The notes under the pieces are model-generated. The model had not been told where the DNA came from, searched no databases, and saw only the letters and a list, made by a program, of their open reading frames with translations. This document shows, piece by piece, positions 1-7,531 of a stretch of 50,429 nt of DNA (the first letter of the stretch is position 1; every line of letters begins with the position of its first letter). A program made the translations under genes and the position numbers. This DNA comes from Companilactobacillus huachuanensis (GTDB lineage: Bacteria; Bacillota; Bacilli; Lactobacillales; Lactobacillaceae): contig NZ_BJDF01000001.1 in the NCBI RefSeq assembly GCF_005404815.1, positions 1 to 50,429 on the forward strand, in the 5' to 3' direction.

Positions 1-22
1 TAATAGATCGAGGACTTAATCG
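1..22 (+). rRNA. 23S rRNA, 3' end (partial)
   Basis: The first ~20 bases read like the conserved 3' terminus of bacterial 23S rRNA (GATCGAGGACTTAA), and a 5S gene follows after a short AT-rich spacer (about 23-108). Only the tail lies in the window, so the exact mature end is uncertain. Confidence 0.65.
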
Positions 23-108
23 AGTAAAGAGTTTACAGCAGTTCGAAGTGATTCAAAATTTAATTCATTATTCTTAATATCTAGTTTTGAAGGTACGAGC
101 GAAAATAG

Positions 109-225
109 TGTGGTGGCGATAGTGAGAAGGATACACCTGTTCCCATGCCGAACACAGAAGTTAAGCTTCTCCGCGCCGAAAGTAGTTGGTGGGAAACTAC
201 CCGCGAGGATAGGGAGCTGCCACGC
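109..225 (+). rRNA. rrf: 5S rRNA
   Basis: A 117-nt gene with the typical Lactobacillaceae 5S sequence. TGTGGTGGCGAT at the 5' end pairs with GCTGCCACGC at the 3' end, and the conserved block CCCATGCCGAACACAGAAG lies in the middle. It follows the 23S tail, giving the usual 23S-5S order. No tRNA gene follows; two intrinsic terminators do. Confidence 0.96.
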
Positions 226-231
226 TAACAT

Positions 232-262
232 AAAGGGATTGACTTAGGTCAGTTCCTTTTTT
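232..262 (+). terminator. rRNA operon terminator 1
   Basis: An imperfect stem-loop (AAAGG...TTGAC-TTA-GGTCA...CCTTT) followed by a T-run, directly after 5S. Confidence 0.6.
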
Positions 263-286
263 CGTATCATTAAATAACTAAAAGAA

Positions 287-330
287 GAACTGTTTATCTC
301 CCTTCGGGATCATAAACGGTTCTTTTTTTA
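287..330 (+). terminator. rRNA operon terminator 2
   Basis: GAACTGTTTAT and ATAAACGGTTC form a strong stem around a CTTCGG-containing loop, followed by seven Ts. It is a classical intrinsic terminator and the stronger of the two after the rRNA operon. The remaining ~150 bases to the next gene are AT-rich and presumably hold its promoter. Confidence 0.85.
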
Positions 331-478
331 TAACACAATACCCTCTTTCTTCCTATTATATAGACGTAATTTTCATTTTTATAAAGTAAATACATAATTA
401 GTTATGAAAACTATGAAAATAAAAACAATTAGTTCTATAATAAGAAGGTTACTTATCACTTAAAAAGGGGAAATATCG

Positions 479-976
479 ATGGTACATTTTTTGCGTAATA
501 ATAAAATTGCTACAGTTATTTTAGCAATTATTAGAATTTACTTAGGTGTTCAATGGACACTTGCAGGTTGGGAAAAGGTTTCTGGCGGAGCAGCTGGAGC
601 AGTTAAGGGTCTTGTAGCTAATGCAGTAAAGAACCCGGTTAAAGGTCCTGAGGGCAATGTTCTTTATCCTTGGTTCAACAGTATGCTTAGTGCCATCTTG
701 CCACATTATAAGGGTATGAGTTTGATGGTTTCATGGGGTGAATTATTAGTTGGATTAGGCTTGATCTTCGGTTGTTTAACAACTGCTGCTGTCTTCTTTG
801 GTTTGATGATGAACTTCTCATACATGTTAGCTGGAGCAATTTCTGTAAATCCACTTTACATTTTTCTTGAATATTTCATTATTATCGGTGGCTTCAATGC
901 TGGTAAGATTGGTTTGGATTATTGGGTAATCCCTTGGATCAGAAAAAATATTTTTAAAAATAAAGCGACAATATAA
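479..976 (+). CDS. DoxX family membrane protein
   Basis: A 165-residue integral membrane protein. About four hydrophobic segments are visible (near residues 12-30, 75-95, 100-120 and 125-145), with the DoxX-like pattern of an N-terminal helix followed by GWEK and a later SWGELLVGLGLIFG stretch. DoxX proteins are poorly characterised; several act with redox or thiosulfate systems, but nothing here supports a specific role. The ATG at 479 has a good SD (AAAAGGGGAAA, spacing ~6). The gene stands alone: rRNA terminators lie upstream and its own terminator follows. Family call from hydropathy and local motifs. Confidence 0.8.
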   Translation: MVHFLRNNKIATVILAIIRIYLGVQWTLAGWEKVSGGAAGAVKGLVANAVKNPVKGPEGNVLYPWFNSMLSAILPHYKGMSLMVSWGELLVGLGLIFGCLTTAAVFFGLMMNFSYMLAGAISVNPLYIFLEYFIIIGGFNAGKIGLDYWVIPWIRKNIFKNKATI

Positions 977-995
977 AATTTTTAGATAAAATTAA

Positions 996-1028
996 AAAGA
1001 AACTGAAAAAAATTCAGTTTCTTTTTTT
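996..1028 (+). terminator. Terminator after the DoxX gene
   Basis: AAAGAAACTGA and TCAGTTTCTTT form an 11-bp perfect stem followed by a T-run. The next ~260 bases (to 1287) contain no gene I can support, only AT-rich sequence that should hold the promoter of the downstream regulator. Confidence 0.85.
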
Positions 1029-1287
1029 ATTTTTATAAAAAAATATTTTTTCCGAATTACGGAACAAGCAGGCACTATACTTATTAAAAATAAAGCGTAA
1101 AATAACTTATTGGTATAGATAATAAATTATGTTCATATTTCGATAAATTTTCTGTCTATTTATTTAAGTAATGAAATATGGTAGGTTACTTATATGTAAA
1201 TTTATTTACTATAATATAATTGTTTTAAAATAAGTTTGAATATATTCTGTTATTATGGAATTAATTGCATCTACGGGGGTGGAGTTC

Positions 1288-2901
1288 TTGGATAGTTTTA
1301 CTGACCTATTTTTATCAAAATCAGAGATTGAAAAGATTCAATTATTTAACAAAATTAAATTAATTAGAACGACTCAATTAGCTAGTGCCGATTTAATCGG
1401 AACTTATCGTAGTCGTGATATCTTAGTTAAAGATATCAACTTACGTAAGGCTGCTTATCAAATGAATAAGAGTTATGGTAGTGTTTACAATACTTTCTTA
1501 GGAATCCAAGATGATTTCAAGAAAATTTTAAACAAAGAAAAATATAGTACTGAAGAAATGTTCAATGTAACACGTGATGCTTATCATGCGTATCTAACGA
1601 CTAATTCTGACGGCTATCTATTCTTGGATGCCATTGTTAAGGACAAAGAGAGCTCATTTAAGCATTTTTACGAAACATTGGAAAGTAGCAAGGCAACTGT
1701 TTTGCGTCACTTAAAACCAATGAGAGGCTATTTAAAACGCTTTGGAGTTCGTATTGCTTATGAACCTATGCGCTTTGTCGGTGATGAAGAATCCATCCGT
1801 TTGGCTATCGCAGCATTGTACTGGAATGCTACTAGGGGATATGTCTGGCCATTTGAAGATTTTACGCAAAAAGTGGCTTTCAAAGTTGTTGATATTGCAT
1901 TGGATAAATATCGTCTCAAACCAACTAACGATATTACTAAGATGTTTTACGCTTATGTAGTTATGTCACACTTATATCGGATCATTGACGGCAATCACGT
2001 GCAAAATATGGACGCATTGAATGTTATCAATTATCCTTTCCCTAATATTTTTGAAAGTGCTGGTTCAATGCTTGAAGGTGATACGGGCAGCAAGAAGGTT
2101 CGTGAATTGAAGCGTGCTATTAAGGAAGATGTTAGTTACGAAGAGCAAATGTTCCAATCAGCTGACTTTTATATTCTTTTGATGTGTGTTCCCGCAACCT
2201 TTGAAGTTTCTGAAGACTATCTTCAATCAGTTTCAAAGCAATTGGTTAGATATAATCCATTATTTGCTAACTTTATTGATGATTTCTTGGAACTTATTCC
2301 AATTGATATTGAACAAACTGTTTCAGATATGGCAATGTCACATTCTGAATTTTTGAGATATAAGTATAATTTAACAACATGTATTATCGGAGTGTTGGCA
2401 CTTGATCATAATTACATTGAAATCTTGAATTTGTATTCTGGATTCGGTGATGCTATTAGTAAACTCAATGATGAAGGCTTAGAGAGTAAAATTTACTCAA
2501 CGGTTCAACATTTGATGTTACGTGACAAGTATCAATCATTGACTGGCAAATCAAAGCAAATTTCTGAAGCAATTTATGCAATCGCCTATCGTTTCTTCTC
2601 ACTGTATAACAAGAATATTCAAGTTAAGGTTTATCTGGAACTTGAATCATTCTTCTTGGTTTACTCTGATTTAGCAGTGACTCTTCAATCGTTGCCATAT
2701 GCAAAAATCGTGAGTGATCCTAAAGAAGCTGATATTGTTGTTACTGCCAATAGCGCCAACCCACCAGAAGATGAAATGAAAAAAGATGTCTGTATTTATC
2801 GTTGGATGTATAACGGTGTCGATGGCCAAATGGGTGGCTTATTGAACTTGATTTATAAGATTTGGACTGAAGAAAAGGTTGATGAAAATCCAAATCTTTA
2901 A
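1288..2901 (+). CDS. Mga/AtxA-like transcriptional regulator
   Basis: About 537 residues from a TTG start at 1288. I prefer this to the in-frame ATG at 1255, which has no SD: the sequence before 1288 (GGGGGTG, 1275-1281) pairs with the anti-SD at good spacing. The N-terminal ~110 residues contain a helix-turn-helix-like stretch (LRKAAYQMNKSYGSVYNTF). The long middle is helical, like the PRD-like regions of Mga-type regulators. The C-terminus (SDPKEADIVVTANS...) resembles an EIIB-like fold. Members of this family control surface proteins or adhesion; targets here are unknown. The SD region matches C-rich loops of the sRNA loci described below. Confidence 0.6.
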   Translation: MDSFTDLFLSKSEIEKIQLFNKIKLIRTTQLASADLIGTYRSRDILVKDINLRKAAYQMNKSYGSVYNTFLGIQDDFKKILNKEKYSTEEMFNVTRDAYHAYLTTNSDGYLFLDAIVKDKESSFKHFYETLESSKATVLRHLKPMRGYLKRFGVRIAYEPMRFVGDEESIRLAIAALYWNATRGYVWPFEDFTQKVAFKVVDIALDKYRLKPTNDITKMFYAYVVMSHLYRIIDGNHVQNMDALNVINYPFPNIFESAGSMLEGDTGSKKVRELKRAIKEDVSYEEQMFQSADFYILLMCVPATFEVSEDYLQSVSKQLVRYNPLFANFIDDFLELIPIDIEQTVSDMAMSHSEFLRYKYNLTTCIIGVLALDHNYIEILNLYSGFGDAISKLNDEGLESKIYSTVQHLMLRDKYQSLTGKSKQISEAIYAIAYRFFSLYNKNIQVKVYLELESFFLVYSDLAVTLQSLPYAKIVSDPKEADIVVTANSANPPEDEMKKDVCIYRWMYNGVDGQMGGLLNLIYKIWTEEKVDENPNL

Positions 2902-2950
2902 TGAAAAGTGTTGCAACTATTTTCAGAATATATTATGATACACATTGTGC

Positions 2951-3071
2951 GATGAGTCGAGAGCCGTCGAATTTGGACGGCACTTATGAGGTAGGGTATC
3001 GAGCACTACTCACCGGATATGTGAGGGATATCTATAGGAAACTGCTGTGAACGGGGACCTATTTGCTCATC
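2951..3071 (+). ncRNA. Structured leader RNA, candidate yjdF-type riboswitch
   Basis: GATGAG (2951-2956) pairs with CTCATC (3066-3071) to close ~120 nt. Inside are a GCCGTC/GACGGC hairpin (2963-2981) and a GTATC/GATAT stem (2996-3000 with 3027-3031) containing the CTCAC/GTGAG hairpin (3010-3025); AGGT (about 2990-2993) can pair with ACCT (3057-3060). An intrinsic terminator follows, then the MFS exporter start. GGTAG (~2991) could instead pair with CTACC (~3079), suggesting a switch. From memory, conserved stretches such as GGAAACTGC and GAACGGGGACCT and the exporter context recall the yjdF motif, which binds azaaromatic compounds. The class is a guess; the structured leader is the firmer claim. 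Confidence 0.55.
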
Positions 3072-3086
3072 TTGAGTACTACCGAC

Positions 3087-3121
3087 AAAAACCATGGATG
3101 ATTTAAGCCATGGTTTTTTTA
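3087..3121 (+). terminator. Leader terminator before the MFS exporter gene
   Basis: AAAAACCATGG and CCATGGTTTTT form a perfect stem with a long T-run, 30 bases upstream of the exporter start and directly after the structured leader. The position fits transcription attenuation. It could also simply end transcription from the upstream regulator gene. Confidence 0.8.
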
Positions 3122-3152
3122 TTGAAAAAAATACATAGAAGAGGTGAAAAGG

Positions 3153-4343
3153 ATGCGCGCTCAAAGACTTTGGTTACTAATTTTGAATATTACTTTCAAC
3201 TTAGTGATGGGATTTATTTTACCAGTGAATACAATATTCATTCACAAGAACTTACATGAATCATTAATAACAGCGGGATTTACTTTAATGGTTTATTCGG
3301 CCTTTATGATGATCGGTAATGCCCTAGGAGGGATAATGTTTGATCGTTTTTCAAAACGAGGAACATTATACATAGGTTATATTATTTCGATTCTCTCGCT
3401 ATTAGGCATGTCATTTCACCATATATGGCCAACATATGCGATTATGCTGTTCATTTTAGGGTTCGGTATGGGATTAGTGTATACAGCAGTTAATGCTTAT
3501 ACGGCCTTCATTGCGGAACAAATGTCAGGAAACAGTCGAGTTATTTTTAATAATATGTACTTAGCTGCCAATATTGGAATTGCAATCGGTTCTACAGCCG
3601 TTGGATTTATTTTTAAGTGGAGCATCTTTTTCACTTTCTTCATTCCAATGTTACTATTCGTTGTTAGTGGCATTATTTTACTATTTAAAGCTAATTTATT
3701 GGATACAGTTCATGAACATGATGATTCTATTGGTAAAAGTTATTTAAGTAGCGATACAGTCGATCCCAAAATTGAGATCGGTGCGAGTCGCTTTAATGTA
3801 AATATGATTATTATTTGTGCTTCGATCTTTATCGTTTGGCTTGGTTATTCACAGTGGGACAGTAATTTGTCTGCTTATATGTTGAATCAAGGTTATACAA
3901 CACGCGAGTATGGTTTGGTTTTCACGATCAATGCGGCTTCACTTTTGATTATTCAGCCAGTTATGAATCGGGTTGTTTCAAGAATTTTCAAATTATTAAA
4001 GTATCAAATTTTTATAGGAACAGTTATTATGGGATTATCATTCCTCTTGTTGCCAGGAGCTAAGTCATATCTAGCTTACGTTATGAGTATGTTAGTTTTG
4101 ACTATCGGTGAGTCCATGGTTTTCCCAACGATTCCAGCTTTGTTGAGCAAAATGTCGACAAACAAGAATCGGGGAACGTTCCAAAGTTTCTATAGTATTT
4201 TTGGTTCACTTGGACGTGCCATTGGACCATATGCAGGTAGTTTGGTCGTTACCGCATTGTCATTCTCAAGTTTGTTTGTCGGAATAACAGTCTCAATGAT
4301 CGTAGTTGCTGTAGCAATGATAGGTGTAAAAGAATTAGTATAA
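3153..4343 (+). CDS. MFS transporter (multidrug-exporter-like)
   Basis: A 396-residue protein with about 12 hydrophobic segments. The MFS loop 2-3 signature is recognisable as GGIMFDRFSKRG near residue 65, followed by a halved repeat after a central cytoplasmic loop (~residues 185-215, charged: HEHDDS...). The ATG at 3153 is preferred to the GTG at 3144, because GAGGTG at 3141-3146 is its SD. The structured RNA with a terminator upstream suggests expression responds to a small ligand, typical for export pumps. The hydrolase gene follows after 13 bases, likely co-transcribed. Substrate unknown. Confidence 0.8.
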   Translation: MRAQRLWLLILNITFNLVMGFILPVNTIFIHKNLHESLITAGFTLMVYSAFMMIGNALGGIMFDRFSKRGTLYIGYIISILSLLGMSFHHIWPTYAIMLFILGFGMGLVYTAVNAYTAFIAEQMSGNSRVIFNNMYLAANIGIAIGSTAVGFIFKWSIFFTFFIPMLLFVVSGIILLFKANLLDTVHEHDDSIGKSYLSSDTVDPKIEIGASRFNVNMIIICASIFIVWLGYSQWDSNLSAYMLNQGYTTREYGLVFTINAASLLIIQPVMNRVVSRIFKLLKYQIFIGTVIMGLSFLLLPGAKSYLAYVMSMLVLTIGESMVFPTIPALLSKMSTNKNRGTFQSFYSIFGSLGRAIGPYAGSLVVTALSFSSLFVGITVSMIVVAVAMIGVKELV

Positions 4344-4356
4344 GTGAGGGAATATC

Positions 4357-5253
4357 ATGATAATTATTTTGTTGATATTGTTATTACTAGTCGTTCTAAT
4401 TCTGAACGCCTTTTTTTTATATGTTCAAAAAAGAGGTTCCAAAGCTTTAGGTTCAGAAGCTCCGAAAGTAAAAATGGATGACGGACTAGCAGAAGCAACG
4501 GAGACGTTTGTAAAGAGGCCTAAGCAGGCATGGCAGATTGAATCTAGTAATACGGGTAATCAACTGTATGGTTGGATGACGGACAATAACGATGATGTAA
4601 CGGTAATCATGGTCCATGGGTTTGGAGTCGATCACACATCGTTAAATGTTCACGCTCAGTTATTCGATAAACTCGGTTGCAACGTTTTACAGATTGATAA
4701 TCAAGCAGCCGGTAAGAGTGAAGGCAAATATCTAGGCTGGGGGTATTTGGAAAGTTTTGATGTTTTGGATTGGATAAAAAAGCTTTTATCTGAACGTCCA
4801 AATGATAAAATTATTCTATTTGGTGCTTCAATGGGAGCAGCGACGGTTATGTTAACATCACAGTATGAATTGCCGAAAAATGTTAAACTAATAATTGAAG
4901 ATTCTGGGTACACGAGTGCGAATGATATCTTGAGTTATCACTGTCAGAAACGTTACCATATTAAGGGTAAATTACTGATTGGTGGAATTTCATTGATGTC
5001 GAAAATACGAGTTGGTTTTTCGTATCGGCAAACAGATTGTCGCGAGGCTTTGAAAAAGAATAAATTGCCAATGATGTTTATGCATGGTAAGAATGATTTG
5101 ACCGTTCCTTTTGAAATGCGAGACGAGTTATCCACATGTGGACAATTCGAAAAAAGAACGTATGAAAGCCTTGGCATTCACATTCGGAGCTACTACATAG
5201 ATTCAAAAAACTACCAGATGGCTGTGGAAAACTTTTTAGAAAAATACCTTTAG
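4357..5253 (+). CDS. Membrane-anchored alpha/beta hydrolase
   Basis: 298 residues. Residues 1-22 form one strong hydrophobic segment that probably anchors the protein with the catalytic domain outside. The alpha/beta-hydrolase features are clear: HGFG oxyanion loop at 87-90, nucleophile elbow GASMG with Ser158, likely acid Asp247 in GKNDLTVP, and His275. The family cleaves esters, amides or related bonds; the substrate cannot be read from sequence. It lies 13 bases after the exporter and 9 before the next gene, in an apparent operon. Confidence 0.82.
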   Translation: MIIILLILLLLVVLILNAFFLYVQKRGSKALGSEAPKVKMDDGLAEATETFVKRPKQAWQIESSNTGNQLYGWMTDNNDDVTVIMVHGFGVDHTSLNVHAQLFDKLGCNVLQIDNQAAGKSEGKYLGWGYLESFDVLDWIKKLLSERPNDKIILFGASMGAATVMLTSQYELPKNVKLIIEDSGYTSANDILSYHCQKRYHIKGKLLIGGISLMSKIRVGFSYRQTDCREALKKNKLPMMFMHGKNDLTVPFEMRDELSTCGQFEKRTYESLGIHIRSYYIDSKNYQMAVENFLEKYL

Positions 5254-5262
5254 GAGAATAGT

Positions 5263-5739
5263 ATGAAAATTAAAATTGCTGATTTTATGGAGAAAGTTCA
5301 AGAAGGAGAATTCAACCAAACTAGTGTTGATATTAGTAAGGATGATTTGCTGCAAGAAGACCTTTGGTCACTAAATAAAGCCAAGGAACAACTTGAAAAA
5401 GACGCTACCGATAATAAACTTTCTCAAATTATGATCCATGTGGCAGATGCTGGGTTCGAAATTGACTTTTATATAGAGACAGGAGTAATCAATTTGCCAT
5501 TCGCAGATGCCAAGAAAGTCACTCATTTCTTCGATGATGACGCTGAGGCCGAAACAAAAATTTATCTTTCTACTAGTTGCGAATTTTTAAACGCATCCAA
5601 ATTTCACATTGATTTAATTTCAGAAAATAACTTAAAAAATGATGAAATTAAACACACAATGGATATAATGAAAGAGAACTATGAAACTTCCGTAGAAAAT
5701 TTTTCTAAGAAAGAGGAAGTAGAAAAAGAGGATAAATAA
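5263..5739 (+). CDS. Hypothetical acidic protein
   Basis: 158 residues, strongly charged and without signal peptide or membrane segment. I do not recognise a family. The C-terminal ~30 residues are Lys/Glu-rich and probably a helix (ENYETSVENFSKKEEVEKEDK region). SD AGGAG lies 7 bases before the ATG. Its stop overlaps the start of the TauE gene (TAATG), so translation is probably coupled. Confidence 0.75.
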   Translation: MKIKIADFMEKVQEGEFNQTSVDISKDDLLQEDLWSLNKAKEQLEKDATDNKLSQIMIHVADAGFEIDFYIETGVINLPFADAKKVTHFFDDDAEAETKIYLSTSCEFLNASKFHIDLISENNLKNDEIKHTMDIMKENYETSVENFSKKEEVEKEDK

Positions 5740-6581
5740 TGAATTCAATGCTACTACTCCTAGTAATGGGAGTTGCAGCTGGAGTTCTTGGTGCAATCTT
5801 GGGGATTGGTGGCGGAATGATTATCACTCCGGTACTGACTATCATGATGGGTCTAGATATTAAGTATGCAATTGGTGCTAGTATCATCTCAGTTATTGCA
5901 ACGAGTTCCGGCTCAACAATTGCTTATTTAAAGGATGATATGCTGAACCTTCGGGTTGCTATGTTTTTGGAAATTGCGACGACGGTTGGTGCTATTATGG
6001 GGGCCCTGTTAGTCGGAGTGTTCTCAAGTAATTTCTTATACGTCTTATTTGGATTCTTTTTACTGTATTCTTCATACAATATGATTCGTAAGTTATTCGA
6101 TAAAAAGGGTGAAACCGTCTATACGGAAACGGGCGAAATCGTTGAAAAATTCAAACTTGCTAGTACCTACTATGACAAGGCTGAGCAAAAGCAAATTGAT
6201 TATTCAATGAAAAATGTTCCAGGCGGATTCATCATGATGTGGGCTGCTGGTTTAGCTAGCGGTTTATTGGGGATCGGTAGTGGTGCTTTCAAAGTTATTG
6301 CTATGGACACTATTATGAAAATGCCTTTGAAACCATCAAGTGCAACAAGTAATTTGATGATGGGTGTTACCGCTGCTGCTAGTGCAACAGTGTACTTCTT
6401 CAATGGATCCATTCGACCTGATATTGCTGCACCTTTGGCAATTGGGGTTTTGGCTGGTGCCACAGTGGGTGCCCGTTTGATGCAAGTGTTGAAACCTCGA
6501 GTAATCAGAATGATCTTTATTCCTATTATTCTCTATATGGGTCTACAAATGGCTCTTAAAGGATTTGGGGTGACTATCTAA
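5739..6581 (+). CDS. TauE/SafE (TSUP) family anion permease
   Basis: 280 residues with about eight hydrophobic segments arranged as two related halves. Each half starts with the family Gly-rich motif: GAILGIGGGMIITP near residue 18 and SGLLGIGSGAFKV near residue 174. Members move sulfite, sulfonates or other organic anions across the membrane; no substrate can be assigned. It overlaps by one base with the genes on both sides (TAATG at both junctions), a tight operon. Confidence 0.88.
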   Translation: MNSMLLLLVMGVAAGVLGAILGIGGGMIITPVLTIMMGLDIKYAIGASIISVIATSSGSTIAYLKDDMLNLRVAMFLEIATTVGAIMGALLVGVFSSNFLYVLFGFFLLYSSYNMIRKLFDKKGETVYTETGEIVEKFKLASTYYDKAEQKQIDYSMKNVPGGFIMMWAAGLASGLLGIGSGAFKVIAMDTIMKMPLKPSSATSNLMMGVTAAASATVYFFNGSIRPDIAAPLAIGVLAGATVGARLMQVLKPRVIRMIFIPIILYMGLQMALKGFGVTI

Positions 6582-6964
6582 TGCAATCACATGAAGAAAC
6601 TCGAAAAGTTGAGTTAATCATCGGTCAAATTTTACGTATCGGCGTTATAACGTCTGCTATTGTTATCTTGATTGGTATGGGCTTGTACTTTATGAATGGT
6701 GCTGGTTATCCAACCGTTGTTCGAAATGGTCACTCAATGATTGATTTCCCACAACGCTTCTCGACAATTTTTGCGGGAATAGCAGAAGGTAAATCTTATG
6801 CCGTTATAATGTTGGGTGTCTTCTTATTAATCTTGACACCAGTATTGCGGGTTGTTGTTTCGATATATGCATTTTATAAAGAACACGATACTTTGTACGT
6901 TGTTATTACATCGATTGTTTTAGTTATTCTGATGTTTGCGATGTTCTTGGGTTATCGTAGTTAA
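6581..6964 (+). CDS. DUF1634 family membrane protein
   Basis: 127 residues with three hydrophobic segments (about 20-38, 68-90 and 100-122) and a short polar N-terminus (MQSHEETRKVELIIGQILRIG). The pairing of a TauE/SafE permease with a DUF1634 protein directly behind it is a common gene order in Firmicutes, so a joint role in anion transport is plausible. Translationally coupled to the permease. A cloverleaf repeat begins within a few bases of its stop codon. Confidence 0.82.
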   Translation: MQSHEETRKVELIIGQILRIGVITSAIVILIGMGLYFMNGAGYPTVVRNGHSMIDFPQRFSTIFAGIAEGKSYAVIMLGVFLLILTPVLRVVVSIYAFYKEHDTLYVVITSIVLVILMFAMFLGYRS

Positions 6965-6965
6965 G

Positions 6966-7217
6966 TATGCCGTTTCCAGAGCTGAGAGTATTCAATTGCT
7001 GCGCGGAACGACCCGGGACAAAGAGCGGACTCGTTCCTCGTGTTGAAGCAATAACGCCACTTTCGCTGCAAATGAATACTCTCAGCTCTTCCAACTAATT
7101 TGGTTTTTTAATTGAAGGAATTATAAAATGAAGATTTCTGATTATTTAAATAAATTAGCTCTAGGCCTGTAATAACAATCGTTAGATTAATTTTTCATCT
7201 TTCAACCTTCAGTTATA
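6966..7217 (+). repeat. Cloverleaf repeat copy 1 with right terminal repeat
   Basis: Core 6969-7096: a 16-bp stem, GAGCTGAGAGTATTCA pairing with TGAATACTCTCAGCTC, closes a shortened interior. The interior has lost hairpin 2 and most of hairpin 3. An AT-rich tail and a right terminal repeat (CTTTCAACCTTCAGT, ~7200-7214) follow. The left terminal repeat is missing; the element starts at the stop codon of the DUF1634 gene. Confidence 0.85.
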
Positions 7218-7230
7218 GGTAAACTATATA

Positions 7231-7290
7231 AAAAATGAGTTGTATCATACTTAAAGAACCGAATAATTAAGTATGATACAACTCATTTTT
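7231..7290. repeat. 24-bp hairpin repeat, copy 1
   Basis: Perfect 24-bp arms (7231-7254 and 7267-7290) around a 12-base loop. The core is GAGTTGTATCATACTT and its complement. A second copy at 21573-21637 has compensating differences in the stem, and both are followed by the same GTTAGTTTTAATATTTA tail. The T-tract after the arm means it could terminate transcription from either side. Confidence 0.85.
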
Positions 7291-7307
7291 GTTAGTTTTA
7301 ATATTTA

Positions 7308-7527
7308 ACTAAAGGTTGAAGGCTTAGTTAGTATGCTGTTTCCAGAACTGAAAGCATTCAATTGTTGCACGGAACAGCCCGAGCCAAAGAGTGGTCTCGA
7401 ATCTTCCAACTGATTTGGTTTTTTAATTGAAGGAATAATAAAACGAAAACTCTTGATTGTTTAAATAGATTAACGCTAGGTCTGTAACAACAACGGTCAT
7501 ATCACTTTTTCACCTTTTAGTTTTTAG
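7308..7527 (+). repeat. Truncated cloverleaf repeat copy
   Basis: It starts with the left terminal repeat ACTAAAGGTTGAAGG and the left half of the palindrome (CTGTTTCCAGAACTGAAAG, then the GAGCC...GGTCTCGAATC core). It then jumps straight to CTTCCAACTGATTTGG, so hairpins 2 and 3 and the right stem arm are deleted. The AT-rich tail and a shortened right end (CACCTTTTAGTT) remain. Confidence 0.75.
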
Positions 7528-7531
7528 AATT

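Noticed and set aside
16-231. Open frame antisense to 5S rRNA
   Set aside because: It covers the rRNA gene on the opposite strand and has no translation signals.
2951-3071. 6S RNA or SRP RNA
   Set aside because: The length and stem order do not fit 6S, and the conserved GGAAGGAAGCAGC-type SRP loop is absent.
5705-6463. Minus-strand frames opposite the TauE gene
   Set aside because: They are shadows of a strongly conserved membrane protein gene and have no start signals.
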